A stretch of 64,000 nt of DNA, taken from assembly GCA_020635015.1 (NCBI GenBank), contig JACKAP010000013.1:96442-160441 (forward strand), given 5' to 3'. The DNA comes from Calditrichia bacterium. GTDB taxonomy: Bacteria > Calditrichota > Calditrichia > RBG-13-44-9 > J075. Position numbers and translations under genes: made by a program. Shown here one piece after another: positions 1 to 8,216 of this stretch (within the stretch, counting starts at the first letter, position 1; each line of letters starts with the position of its first letter). Under the pieces are notes generated by a model that saw nothing but the letters and a program-made list of their open reading frames with translations, had not been told where the DNA came from and did not search any database.

Positions 1-861
1 ATCTAAAGGCGGGGTGGCGCCGTCCTGGGAAGCCACATAAGCTCCCAGGGCATTGGCGAAGCGGAGCATCGCCGCTCCGCTTTGACCGGCCAGCAGGGTG
101 TGGATCAGTCCAGCCAGAAAGGCATCGCCTGCCCCCACGGCATCTTTTACTTCCACGGCAATACCGGGCTGCTCGAACCATTCACCCCCATGCCACAGCA
201 ACGCCCCCTCTGCGCCGCGGGTGACGCAGACCGTCGCGCATTGGAAACGCTCCGCCAGCGCTGTCACCGCCGGGCGCAACCGGCTTCCCAATCCGAACCA
301 TTCAGATAATTGACCCAGTTCTTGATCGTTAAGCTTGACCAGATGGGCGTCCGCCAGGGAGGCTGCGATGACGCCGCGGTCAATGAACGGGGGGCGCAGG
401 TTGATATCGAAGACATTCAGGGGAACAATGCGCCGCAGGGTCTCTAGGGTCCCGCGGGAGCGCTCGCTGCGCTGGGCCAGGCTGCCGAAGACCAGTACCC
501 GCGCTTCCGCAGCTTTGCGGCGCAGGGCTTGATCGGCTTCAATAAAATCCCAGGCGGAGGGTGCCACGATCTCGTAGCTCGGCTGATCTTTTTGCGCCAG
601 GGTGACATTGACCATGCCGGTAGGATGCTGCGGGTCGATTTGAATATCATCGGGAGACAGACCTTTTTGTGCCAGCCGGCGCAGGATCTGCCGGCCCAAC
701 TCATCATCGCCGATGCGGCTGGCCATGTGCACCGTTTCCCCGAGCATGCGCAGGTGGCAGGCCACATTGAACGGTGCCCCTCCCAGAAACAGCCCGCGGG
801 GAAGCGAATCCCATAATACTTCACCGATGCAGAGGATTGGGGTGGTCATTGCTTTTGTCAT
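1..861 (-). CDS. PfkB-family carbohydrate kinase (3' end cut by window edge)
   Basis: This gene reads leftward and runs off position 1, so about 287 N-terminal residues are visible of a family usually near 300. The N-terminus (CIGEVLWDSLPRG) and the segment LGGAPFNVACHLRMLGE match the PfkB substrate-binding region. The ATP/anion-hole motif DAVGAGDAF lies near residues 238-246, with the catalytic Asp of GAGD present. The fold is that of fructokinase/ribokinase, which transfers phosphate from ATP to a sugar hydroxyl in the cytoplasm. ATG at 861 is used; an in-frame ATG at 849 (MTTPIL) is equally possible, because no clear Shine-Dalgarno precedes either. The exact sugar cannot be told; fructose is the commonest for this GAPFNVA type. 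Confidence 0.85.
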   Translation of the reverse strand, partial: MTKAMTTPILCIGEVLWDSLPRGLFLGGAPFNVACHLRMLGETVHMASRIGDDELGRQILRRLAQKGLSPDDIQIDPQHPTGMVNVTLAQKDQPSYEIVAPSAWDFIEADQALRRKAAEARVLVFGSLAQRSERSRGTLETLRRIVPLNVFDINLRPPFIDRGVIAASLADAHLVKLNDQELGQLSEWFGLGSRLRPAVTALAERFQCATVCVTRGAEGALLWHGGEWFEQPGIAVEVKDAVGAGDAFLAGLIHTLLAGQSGAAMLRFANALGAYVASQDGATPPLD

Positions 862-1300
862 GGTTGTTGGTTGTTGGTCTTTGGCTTTTGGTCAACACCG
901 TCTTTTGGCAATGACTGATAACGAACTGCCAGAAACCAAATCTCAAATACAGAAAATTCAGGTAACAGTTGAATAAAAGTTAACGCGAAAAATTTTCAGA
1001 GACAAATATCAGCCACCGGCGACTTGGATTACGTTATTCGGATGTTACGTAATCAACAGGTGCCGTCATTGCGAGCCGCGTTTTTTGCGGCGTGGCAATC
1101 TCCTGAAGGTCGCTTCCAACTTAACTGCAGGTGGGTGCACCCCGCAGGAGATTGCTTCGGCAGAAAACGCCTCGCAATGACAGCATGAATTGCATTTTGA
1201 CGCATTGCGCATAACATCAGTTCATCCTTGAACCCTGGAAACCGATGCTTATATACCAGTATCCATCCCGAAAGCATTCGGGAAGTATCCAGCATCCCAA
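862..1300. repeat. Gene-free gap with a CATTGCGAG-type palindrome
   Basis: No coding sequence is seen here. Positions 1065-1181 form an imperfect palindrome with outer arms GTCATTGCGAG (1065-1075) and CTCGCAATGAC (1171-1181), and inner arms GCAATCTCCT (1095-1104) and AGGAGATTGC (1146-1155). A related partial copy lies near 63880-63950. At 861-905 there is half of the TTGGTTGTTGG family whose full palindrome is at 56106-56164. A short palindrome CCCGAAAGCATTCGGG lies near 1267-1282. Confidence 0.7.
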
Positions 1301-2719
1301 TCATCCCACCGGATGAAACATATCCGTGCGGTATTCCATTGAGTCGCTGCGTTGCGAGGCCAGTTCCGGAAAAACCCGCGCTTGCGCATGATGGCGCTGA
1401 AAGATCGAGAGCTTGAAGTAAATGAAGGTCAGAATGAACAACTTCAACAAATATTCCGACCGTGATTCCCGGCGTGACTGCTTGCCCACGAAGCGGAACC
1501 AGCGCTTGAAAATGTTCTTCCAGGAATAGAAGATCCGGTTGACCCGGCGGTAAGCGGCAAAGATCTCTCCGGGAGAGAGATGGCGGTGCCGGAAGACCAG
1601 GTGATCGCCTTCGTAATGGGAGAGGTCGTTGTCGCAGATCCGCCCTTCCGCCCGCACCTGTTGATACCACGGCGTGTCGTAAATCGGGATGGAGATCGAG
1701 GGGAGGATCACCGTGGCGCCGGTGCGCGCCAGCTGTTCCGGCAGGGTTTGGTAATATTCAGGCGTATCTTCCTCCAGGGCGAACATCAGGCCGGTGAAGC
1801 TGAGAATGCCCCGGCGGGCGAGTTTCTCAAAGGCTTCGCGGTATTCTTCCACTTTGTTCTGGCGCTTTTGCACCCCGGCGAGGCTGGCTTGGTTGAGCGA
1901 TTCCATGCCGATAAAGGCCATGCGGCAGTTCGCTTTTGCCAGGAGCTCGACGAACTCCTCATCGCGCAGGCACTCGATACTGAACTGGAAGCCGATCCCC
2001 CAGAACTTCAGGCGGGCGATCTCCCGCAGCAGCGCCTTGGTGTAGGCCAGATTGCCTCCCAGATTATTGTCCAGCACCATCGCCATCTTGCGCTTGTGCC
2101 AGGGCAGCCGGCCGGTGCTGCGCAAGTCGCGGATCACGTCTGCGATCGGGCGGGTGCGGTAAGGTTGCCGGCGGATGTTGAGCTGGCAATAGGTGCAGGC
2201 ATGGGGGCAGCCCCGTGAGGCTTCGGTGACCACCGGCGCGGCGAACTGTTTCTCGGCCAGGTCGTAGCGCGGCGCGGGAATGTTTTCCAGCGAAGGCATC
2301 TCACCAGCATCATAGCGCGATTTCAGAGTGCCGGCCAGCATATCGCGCACCATCTGTGGCCAGACGCCCTGCGCTTCCCCCACCAGGATGGCGTCGAAAT
2401 GCGGCTGCACTTCCTCCGGGTGAGTAGAAGCAAATTTTCCCCCGCCGACGACGGTTTTGCCCAGGGCGCGGAAACGGGCGGCAACTTCGTAGGCATGGGG
2501 CGCCAGGTAATCCATGAAGCTGATCGCGATGTAATCGGCATCGGTGTCATACTCGATTGGCCGCACCATCTCGTGCAGCACCTCGACCTTCACTTCCGGC
2601 GGGGTCATGCCCGCCAGCAGCAACCCCGACAGCGGCGGCGAGGGGATGCGCGGATAATACGGCGGCACATCGCGGAGATTTTGGAATAAGACAATGATTA
2701 ACAATTTGGGCTTTTTCAT
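1301..2719 (-). CDS. B12-binding-domain radical SAM protein
   Basis: About 472 residues. The N-terminal half (to about residue 140) resembles a cobalamin-binding Rossmann domain (LVGEAQGVWPQ near 125), although the DxHxxG motif is not clearly visible. The radical-SAM cluster motif CPHACTYC (CxxxCxxC) is near residues 171-178. Members of this class use 5'-deoxyadenosyl radical chemistry, often with methylcobalamin, for C-methylation or ring/rearrangement steps. ATG at 2719 is chosen because AAGGAG sits eight to nine bases upstream; the open frame continues upstream only through repeat DNA. The C-terminus (about 380 onward) is basic and Phe/Arg-rich without a recognised domain. It is the last gene of a minus-strand series after the SPT-like gene. 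The substrate is unknown. Confidence 0.8.
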   Translation of the reverse strand: MKKPKLLIIVLFQNLRDVPPYYPRIPSPPLSGLLLAGMTPPEVKVEVLHEMVRPIEYDTDADYIAISFMDYLAPHAYEVAARFRALGKTVVGGGKFASTHPEEVQPHFDAILVGEAQGVWPQMVRDMLAGTLKSRYDAGEMPSLENIPAPRYDLAEKQFAAPVVTEASRGCPHACTYCQLNIRRQPYRTRPIADVIRDLRSTGRLPWHKRKMAMVLDNNLGGNLAYTKALLREIARLKFWGIGFQFSIECLRDEEFVELLAKANCRMAFIGMESLNQASLAGVQKRQNKVEEYREAFEKLARRGILSFTGLMFALEEDTPEYYQTLPEQLARTGATVILPSISIPIYDTPWYQQVRAEGRICDNDLSHYEGDHLVFRHRHLSPGEIFAAYRRVNRIFYSWKNIFKRWFRFVGKQSRRESRSEYLLKLFILTFIYFKLSIFQRHHAQARVFPELASQRSDSMEYRTDMFHPVG

Positions 2720-2739
2720 GATATACTCCTTTTGATTTC

Positions 2740-2912
2740 GGAATGCGGATTTCGGATTGCGGAATGAAAGGCGCATGGCGCATGGGGCATGGCGCCGTAA
2801 TGTGCAAGTGCCTGTTTCGACACCCGCACAGTAAAACACTATGCTCCATACCCTCCGCTCTCGGCCCTCCGCATTCGTCTCAATCCGCAATCCGCAATCC
2901 GCAATCCGAATT
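2740..2912. repeat. Composite repeat: heptamer GGATTGC tracts flanking a GCATGG palindrome
   Basis: TCCGCAA/TTGCGGA heptamers occur at both ends (about 2743-2765 and 2883-2910). Between them lies a palindrome of the GCATGGGGCATGGCGCCGT family with the core TCGACACCCGCAC, also found at 15652-15755 and 19065-19147. The right heptamer tract is read as the last codons of the SPT-like gene (SDCGLRIAD). Confidence 0.75.
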
Positions 2913-4205
2913 CGTGCCATTCCGCAACTCCCTACTTTCAAAATTTCCCCACACCCTGCCCACCGTTTCCAGCAGCCGGTCGAGATCCTCTCGGGTGTGG
3001 TCGGCCATCACGCTGATGCGGAAGCGCTGTTCGTCGAGTGGCACGGCCGGGTATTCGATGGCGTTGAGAAAGATTCCCGCCTGGTGAAAGCGCCCGGCGG
3101 CGGCCCGGATATTCATGCCGCGCGGCACCCGCAGTGCAATGATCGCTGCCTCGGGATGCACCGGCAGACCCAGCCGTTCCAATCCATCCGCCAGATAGCG
3201 CACGTTGCGCTGCAGTTGTTCCCTTCGCTCCGGTTCACGTGCGATCACCTCCAGCCCGGCCAGTACCGCGGCGATCACCGCCGGGGGCAGCGAGGCGGAG
3301 AACATGTAGCTGCGGGCGAAATAGCGCAGGTAATCGATCACCGCTTTGTCGGCGGAAACGAACCCGCCTACCACCCCGAAGGTTTTGCTGAAGGTGCCCA
3401 TGGTGATGTCGATCTGCCCTTCCATCCCGAAGTGCTCCGCCGTTCCCCGCCCGGAAGCGCCCATCACCCCGCTGCCATGGGCGTCGTCGAGGATCAGAAT
3501 AGCGCGGTGTTTCCGGCACAGCGGCACCATCCGGTCCAACGGTGCCAGGTCGCCGTCCATCGAATAGACCCCTTCCACCCCCACAAAGCGATCGCCGGCG
3601 GCGGCATGGGCCGGATCTTCGAGTAATTGACGTAATTGGTGCAGATCATTATGGCGGAACGATTGGGCCGTCGCCCGGGCCAGCTTCAGTCCGTCACATA
3701 ATGAGGCATGGCTTAGCTCGTCGTAGCACACCAGGTCGCGGGGAGTCGTCAAGGCGGTAATCAACCCGGTGTTGGCGGCATAGCCGGTGGGAAAGATCAG
3801 GGTGTCTTCCGCCTGCTTGAAGGCGGAGAGGCGTTCTTCCAGTTCCCGGTGCAGCCGGGTGTAGCCGTTCAGCAGGGGCGGACCGCTCACCCCGGCGCCG
3901 TAGTTTGCCACTGCCCGGCGCATCGCTTCGCAGACTGACGGATGATTGGCCAGGCCGAGATAATTGTTGGAGCCGAACATCCGGAAAGTCCGCTTCCGCC
4001 CGGTTTGAGGATCGATCAGATCGACCACCCGGCCGGGAGGGGAGACGATCTCGCGCAGATAGTAATGTTCCCGCGATGCCTGCATCTGGGCGATGAAGCG
4101 GGAAAAGTGGCCCACCCGCTCCCGGAAAGTGCATTGTTGCGCTTGAGTACGCAAATCGTGGAAACTCAAGGCCGTTTTGGAGGAAGATCTATTTTTTTTC
4201 GACAT
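2880..4205 (-). CDS. Serine palmitoyltransferase/AONS-like PLP enzyme (alpha-oxoamine synthase)
   Basis: 441 residues of the fold-type I alpha-oxoamine synthase family (BioF, Kbl, SPT, HemA), which condense an amino acid with an acyl thioester and release CO2. Visible signatures: FGSNNYLGLANHP (near 78), the PLP-stacking region DELSHASL, LDDAHGSGVMG with the PLP-pyridine Asp, and the Schiff-base lysine in GTFSKTFGVVGG. The GTFSK motif and the following YMFSASLPPA resemble serine palmitoyltransferases more than BioF (GTFGKALG). Start ATG 4205 has AAGGA seven bases upstream. The last residues (SDCGLRIAD) are encoded by an intergenic heptamer repeat, so the native C-terminus probably ended near GNFESR. 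It follows UbiA, lipid kinase and ThiL-like genes, suggesting an amino-ketone lipid, which is inference. Plain AONS activity is the alternative; no other biotin genes are in the window. Confidence 0.8.
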   Translation of the reverse strand: MSKKNRSSSKTALSFHDLRTQAQQCTFRERVGHFSRFIAQMQASREHYYLREIVSPPGRVVDLIDPQTGRKRTFRMFGSNNYLGLANHPSVCEAMRRAVANYGAGVSGPPLLNGYTRLHRELEERLSAFKQAEDTLIFPTGYAANTGLITALTTPRDLVCYDELSHASLCDGLKLARATAQSFRHNDLHQLRQLLEDPAHAAAGDRFVGVEGVYSMDGDLAPLDRMVPLCRKHRAILILDDAHGSGVMGASGRGTAEHFGMEGQIDITMGTFSKTFGVVGGFVSADKAVIDYLRYFARSYMFSASLPPAVIAAVLAGLEVIAREPERREQLQRNVRYLADGLERLGLPVHPEAAIIALRVPRGMNIRAAAGRFHQAGIFLNAIEYPAVPLDEQRFRISVMADHTREDLDRLLETVGRVWGNFESRELRNGTNSDCGLRIAD

Positions 4206-4264
4206 GGCAGATTCCTTGTTTCTTGTGAACTGGAAATATTGTTAGTTTGTCCACCGGTATTTTA

Positions 4265-4375
4265 GCCACAGAGACACAGAGCCCACAGAGAACTAAATAT
4301 TCAAAACTGACAACTGACAACTGACAACTGATAACTGACAACTGACAAACTCTGTGAACTCTGTGACTCTGTGGC
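4265..4375. repeat. CACAGAG-family palindrome with heptamer loop
   Basis: The arms GCCACAGAGACACAGAG and CTCTGTGACTCTGTGGC bracket a loop made of 7-bp units (ACTGACA and variants). It separates the ThiL-like and SPT-like genes. It is one of about ten copies in the window. Confidence 0.85.
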
Positions 4376-4380
4376 AAATA

Positions 4381-5427
4381 TCAGTTGATTTCCATTTGAC
4401 ATTTTCTCAACTCCTCCAGGCATGTTTCCAGGTCGCCGCTAAAGCCGTCGAAGAGGTTGCGGATGCGCGCGGTGTCGAAGACGGCGGCATGTTTCCCGTC
4501 CTGGTTTACCTGACATTCCGGAATCATCACTCCGATCTGCAGCGGTTGCCAGTTGGCCTGTGCCGCGGCCTGGAGGAATGCGGCCATACGCTGCGGCGGT
4601 ACGGTAAAAATCAATTCGAATTCGCCGTGAATACCGGCCAGCATGACCCAGGAGGGCAGCCCGGCGGCTGCGGCGGTTTCCAGAGCGGCCGGATGCAAAA
4701 AAGTCTCCATCGCCGCTTCGAGGCGGAAGCCCGCGCCATTCAGGCGCATCAACTGATCGAGGGTGGCCAGCACCCCGTCGCTGCTGTCCATGCAGCAGGA
4801 GGCGTAGTCGCGAAGCAACCGCCCTTCCGCCAGCCGGGCTGTCGGGCGATAAAGGGTTTCCAGTGGATCCGCTTCCGGCTTTTCCGCCAGCCGGGCCAGC
4901 GCCAGGGCGTTTCCCAGGCCTGCCGGTCCGCTGCTATAGAGAATGTCACCCGGCCGTCCTCCCATGCGGGTGAGCGGTGTTTGCCGCGGCACCTGCCCGA
5001 GGGCGCAGCCGGTCAGCACGGTGCAATCGCCGCGATTGGTGTCGCCCCCCAGCAGGAAGACCCCGCATCGTTGTAAAGCCGCCGCCATGCCGCTGCGGAT
5101 GCCTTCCTGAAAATCCGCCGGTTGCCGTTCATCAAGCACCATGGAAACCAGCATTCCCAGCGGCTGTGCGCCTACCGCGGCCAGATCGGACAACGAGGCC
5201 ATGACCGTCACCCAGCCCATGGTGAAAGGATCGCGGTAGATGCCGCGGCTGATCTCTTCCACCAGCGAATCGGTGGTGACGGCCAGGTAGTATGCTGCAG
5301 CTTCGCCGGCCAGGAAGAGTTCGGCGTCGGCCTGCTGCAAATCGTTGAGCTGGTAGGGCGCCCGGGGAAAGCCGGCGGTCCAGCGGCGGATGAATTCGTT
5401 CTCCCGGATGTCTTGATGCGTCTTCAT
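4381..5427 (-). CDS. ThiL/PurM-superfamily (AIR synthase-related) kinase-like protein
   Basis: About 348 residues. Two PurM-type halves are visible. The N-terminal half has LAVTTDSLVEEISR (metal/ATP Asp of the ThiL type), MASLSDLAAVGAQPLGML and LLGGDTNRG. The C-terminal half has CCMDSSDGVLATLDQL and GEFELIFTVP, which match ThiL's DiSDGL and GeDYEL motifs. Family members are thiamine-phosphate kinase, SelD and PurM, all of which bind ATP and Mg2+. GTG at 5436 and ATG at 5427 are both possible; ATG 5427 gives a 4-base ATGA overlap with the upstream lipid-kinase stop and has AAGGTG seven bases upstream. There are no thiamine genes nearby. Its place between a lipid kinase and an oxoamine synthase suggests it acts on another substrate, but ordinary ThiL cannot be excluded. 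Confidence 0.75.
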   Translation of the reverse strand: MKTHQDIRENEFIRRWTAGFPRAPYQLNDLQQADAELFLAGEAAAYYLAVTTDSLVEEISRGIYRDPFTMGWVTVMASLSDLAAVGAQPLGMLVSMVLDERQPADFQEGIRSGMAAALQRCGVFLLGGDTNRGDCTVLTGCALGQVPRQTPLTRMGGRPGDILYSSGPAGLGNALALARLAEKPEADPLETLYRPTARLAEGRLLRDYASCCMDSSDGVLATLDQLMRLNGAGFRLEAAMETFLHPAALETAAAAGLPSWVMLAGIHGEFELIFTVPPQRMAAFLQAAAQANWQPLQIGVMIPECQVNQDGKHAAVFDTARIRNLFDGFSGDLETCLEELRKCQMEIN

Positions 5428-6347
5428 GCGCAACACCTTATTTTTTGCGGTAAAACACGGAATTCAACGTTGCTGGTTTGCAACACCTCTCCGTCGATCT
5501 CCAGATCGAACCGCCGGGCGCTGCTGACCGTCAGGCGGGTGCTTTGCCAGGAAGCAGTATGAGGCCTTCCGGCAAAGTGGTGCCGGTATAGCCGGCCCAG
5601 GATGCCCAGTGTCTGGAGGCGCGACATCCCCTCGCAGAGATTCACGGTCAACCAGCCGTCATCACAAGCCACTGGCGTGTCGTAGCACAGTTGCCCGCCG
5701 AAGTGGGGGTTTTTGATCACCCCCAGGTTGGTCAGGCGATACTCCTGAGCGGCATTTTGATTCTGAGTGATACGGCAGGGAAAGTTGTGGTAAGTAGCGA
5801 TCGTGCGCAGTACCGACAGCAGAATCGCGGCATCTACCGAGATTTGCTGGATGGCCCGAAGCAGCCTCCCCCGGGAATTATAGCGGGCGTTCGCCCGGGC
5901 GGCAATGCCGATGCTGGCGTTGATAATGCCGTAGGTTTGCTGCATCTGCCCATCCTGGAAGCAGCGGATTTGAATCACATCGCAAGGGTAGCTGTGCGCG
6001 CTGTCGATGCGCAACGGAACGCCCTGCAGGGTGGCGGCAGCGCGGAAAGGTTTGTGAAAGTCGTTGCTGGAGCCGAGGCCGATGGCGCCGAGCGTCAGTT
6101 CAGCGTTGTTAGCCGGCGCATTGAGCAGCACATTGAGCAGGCGGTTGACGGTGCCGTCGCCGCCGCCGGCGATGAAAGTCCGCTCGCCTTGGTGGAGCGC
6201 CCGGATTACTGCCGGTTGGAGCGCGGATTCCTCGGGAATGATCTGGCAGCGAATGCCGGGATAGCGTTGTTGCAATGACGGCGCCAGTACCTGCCATTTG
6301 CGCCCTCCTCTTCCGCCGGCGCAGTGCGGATTCACCAGTACTTGCAT
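5424..6347 (-). CDS. Diacylglycerol/sphingosine kinase-family lipid kinase (LCB5/DagK type)
   Basis: 307 residues, the usual length for bacterial YegS/DagK-type kinases. The N-terminus MQVLVNPHCAGGRGG carries the P-loop-like NPxxGxG, the nucleotide motif GGGDGTVNRLLN lies near residue 80, and LGLGSSNDFHK corresponds to the GTxNDFAR motif. The C-terminal beta-rich half contains DDGWLTVNLCEG and ends in an EIDGEV segment, typical of the family. These enzymes phosphorylate lipid hydroxyls (diacylglycerol, long-chain bases) at the inner membrane. A larger open frame continues upstream to 7328, but that part is a shadow of the UbiA gene; ATG 6347 lies two bases after the UbiA stop. Tight spacing on both sides indicates an operon. 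Confidence 0.82.
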   Translation of the reverse strand: MQVLVNPHCAGGRGGRKWQVLAPSLQQRYPGIRCQIIPEESALQPAVIRALHQGERTFIAGGGDGTVNRLLNVLLNAPANNAELTLGAIGLGSSNDFHKPFRAAATLQGVPLRIDSAHSYPCDVIQIRCFQDGQMQQTYGIINASIGIAARANARYNSRGRLLRAIQQISVDAAILLSVLRTIATYHNFPCRITQNQNAAQEYRLTNLGVIKNPHFGGQLCYDTPVACDDGWLTVNLCEGMSRLQTLGILGRLYRHHFAGRPHTASWQSTRLTVSSARRFDLEIDGEVLQTSNVEFRVLPQKIRCCA

Positions 6348-6349
6348 CT

Positions 6350-7315
6350 TTACACCTGTCCTTTCTCCGGCCGCCGCTGCAGGGTCAGCTCGAAGGCCCC
6401 GTAAAACAGCAGCGCCGCCAGCCACCATTCCGGTTGAAAGCTGAGGATCGCGGCGAGGTGCAGCAGGAGAAATCCCCGCACCACGTTGGCGATCGGCCGG
6501 TGCGCTGCTGTTTCGTCGCTCGTATGGTGAATTCCCCATTGGGCTTTGCAGAGCACAACTGCGGCGGCGGCAAACACCGCCAGCGCCGGCCAGGGTGCCG
6601 CCAGCGCACTGAAGATCACCGTGCCGCCTGCTGCCAGGGAGATGAGGGCGAATAGATCGCTGATCCAGGCCGCCGGCCGCCAGCCGAATCGCACCACGAA
6701 AGTATGGTAACCGCTGGCGCGGTCGGCGGAAATATCTTTGAAATACCCCATCAACACAAAGTTGGCGTAGCTGAAAAACACGCTGGCCACCAGGGTGCCG
6801 CCGGTGACGGTCGCGAAGATTGCCGAGGGTCCGGCCGGATATCCCACGGCGGCCATGTAGCCCATCACCGGGAGCAAGGCCACGATCCAGGCGTTGTAGA
6901 ACGGTCCCGCCCACCAGCGCCGCTTGAAAAAGGTGTAGGTGGCCAGCCCGAGTACCGAAAGTGCTCCCGGGATCAGGTTCAGCAGATTGAGCCAGGACAG
7001 GATCAGGCAGCAGCCCAGTAGCCCGGCGAGGCTGATTCCCAGCACCTGGCGTTTCCCGATGATGCCGCGCACCAGCGGCCGGTAGGGAGAAGAGAGGGCA
7101 TCGGTGTCGGTTTGGAAGCAGTCGGTCAGCGCCTGGCCGAACCCGTAGGCGAAAAAGAAAGCCGGAAAAGCGGCCAGGGCGGCCGGCACATTCTGCGGTG
7201 CGCCCAGGGCAAATCCGGCCATGCCGGCGACCCCGGAAACGAACAGCAGATAAGGCCGCATGGTGACCCAATAAGCCTGCCAGAATTTCGGCGTGGTGAG
7301 GGTGGTAGTGGGCAT
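6350..7315 (-). CDS. UbiA-superfamily prenyltransferase
   Basis: 321 residues, very hydrophobic, with eight to nine likely membrane helices. The first Asp-rich motif is TDCFQTDTDALSSPYRPL, which aligns with NDxxDxxxDAINEPYRPI of chlorophyll-synthase and digeranylgeranylglyceryl-phosphate-synthase members, but with Gln where the second Asp is normal. The second motif YFKDISADRASGYHTF matches KDIxxDRxxGxxT. UbiA enzymes transfer a prenyl chain from prenyl diphosphate to an acceptor at the membrane. ATG 7315 has GAGGAG five bases upstream and is the first gene of the UbiA-lipid kinase-ThiL-like operon. No chlorophyll or quinone genes are present. An isoprenoid ether-lipid role, as proposed for some FCB bacteria, is one possibility; the acceptor is not known. 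Confidence 0.82.
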   Translation of the reverse strand: MPTTTLTTPKFWQAYWVTMRPYLLFVSGVAGMAGFALGAPQNVPAALAAFPAFFFAYGFGQALTDCFQTDTDALSSPYRPLVRGIIGKRQVLGISLAGLLGCCLILSWLNLLNLIPGALSVLGLATYTFFKRRWWAGPFYNAWIVALLPVMGYMAAVGYPAGPSAIFATVTGGTLVASVFFSYANFVLMGYFKDISADRASGYHTFVVRFGWRPAAWISDLFALISLAAGGTVIFSALAAPWPALAVFAAAAVVLCKAQWGIHHTSDETAAHRPIANVVRGFLLLHLAAILSFQPEWWLAALLFYGAFELTLQRRPEKGQV

Positions 7316-7709
7316 TTTGTCTCCTCAAAAATCTGAAAACATCTTGTGTATGGGTTGATGGGTGAATGGGGAAAAACGGACGACGCAGCCATCATGCGGT
7401 ATTCCCCCTAACCCTGCTACCCGATACCATTGTTATACTGAGATATCGCAAGTCTTGTGCCGGGAAGCCGGGTGAGAGTATTTGGGGATTTGAATGTTGC
7501 TAGGTGCTTTATTAATAGTGGATTATGGGAGGCGCTTTAAAGGAGGCGTCTGCACAAGTGCAGACGAGGGAGGTGATTTCTGTTATACTAAAATAGACGG
7601 ATGTATAAAAAATAGCTATCCCGGCAGGCGCGAATGAAAAATAAGTATTAGGATATGCACCTTCTATAGCCGCACGATGAATCGTGCGGCTATAGAAGAA
7701 AATCTATAA
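7316..7709. other. Gene-free gap with two short perfect hairpins
   Basis: No coding sequence is seen. A perfect inverted repeat with 18-bp arms and a 2-base centre lies at 7661-7698 (arms 7661-7678 and 7681-7698, read CTTCTATAGCCGCACGAT). A smaller one, CGTCTGCAC/GTGCAGACG, is at 7547-7566. Neither is followed by a T-run on either strand, so they look like REP-type elements rather than intrinsic terminators. At 7345-7372 there is a short TGGGTTGATGGGTGAATGGG tract of the family seen at 31578-31701. Confidence 0.7.
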
Positions 7710-8216
7710 TCAATGCCCTTCTTCGCCCATCACCCCGAGCTGGGTCATCATGGTCATGGAATCGGTCAGACCCCAATGTTCCACCGCCTTGCCGTCGGCA
7801 AAGCGCACGATGTCGAATCCATTTACACTGATCTGCTTGCCGGTGGCGGGGATATCCATGAACGTGCCTTTATGCGTGCCGGTGATGGTAATATAGACCC
7901 ATACCTTATCGCCGGAAGCCGCCAGGTCGTTGACGGTGAACTTCAGATCGGGAAAAGCGCTGCGGAACGCAGTCATGAAAGTTTTGAGGCCTGCTTTATC
8001 GGCGGGAATTCCAGGTGTTTCCTCATGATCGACAAAATTGTCCGCAACCAGTTCATCGATCAGATCAAGCTTGCCCTGATTGACCACCTCATCATAAAAA
8101 CGCTTCATCACGGCAGTGTTTTTCGCTTCGGTTTCCGACTGCCCGAACAGCGCGGTGGAAGAAAAAAGGGTACATAACGTCAGAATTAAACCCAGCTGCA
8201 CTTTATTTGAAAACAT
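7710..8216 (-). CDS. Secreted SnoaL-like/ester-cyclase-family protein
   Basis: 168 residues. ATG 8216 is preceded by AAAGGAG with good spacing and begins a clear signal peptide (MFSNKVQLGLILTLC to about AlaLeuPheGlyGln). The mature part (MKRFYDEVVNQGKLDLIDEL, VDHEETPG, FRSAFPDLKFTVNDLAASGDKV, GTFMDIPATGKQISVNGFDIVRF, HWGLTDSMTMMTQLG) is a textbook SnoaL-like NTF2-fold sequence of the ester-cyclase group. Such proteins bind small hydrophobic ligands; a few are polyketide cyclases, most are unassigned. It stands alone between two gene-free stretches. Export is unusual for an enzyme of this fold; a ligand-binding role is as likely. Confidence 0.8.
   Translation of the reverse strand: MFSNKVQLGLILTLCTLFSSTALFGQSETEAKNTAVMKRFYDEVVNQGKLDLIDELVADNFVDHEETPGIPADKAGLKTFMTAFRSAFPDLKFTVNDLAASGDKVWVYITITGTHKGTFMDIPATGKQISVNGFDIVRFADGKAVEHWGLTDSMTMMTQLGVMGEEGH

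Noticed and set aside
2743..3626. Small plus-strand open frames in repeat DNA or opposite the SPT-like gene.
   Set aside because: Repeat translations and antisense shadows without start signals.
6350..7315. Chlorophyll-synthase reading of the UbiA gene with a BchE-like radical-SAM enzyme nearby.
   Set aside because: No other photopigment genes are present, and the Asp motif differs from ChlG/BchG; similarity is at superfamily level.
5424..7328. A single 634-residue open frame covering both the lipid kinase and the UbiA region.
   Set aside because: Its N-terminal half is Arg/Gly/His-rich low-complexity text in the wrong frame of an obvious UbiA gene; only the part from 6347 onward has kinase motifs.
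7661..7698. Hairpin after the SnoaL-like gene as an intrinsic terminator.
   Set aside because: No T-run follows the stem on the minus strand; it fits a REP-type palindrome better.
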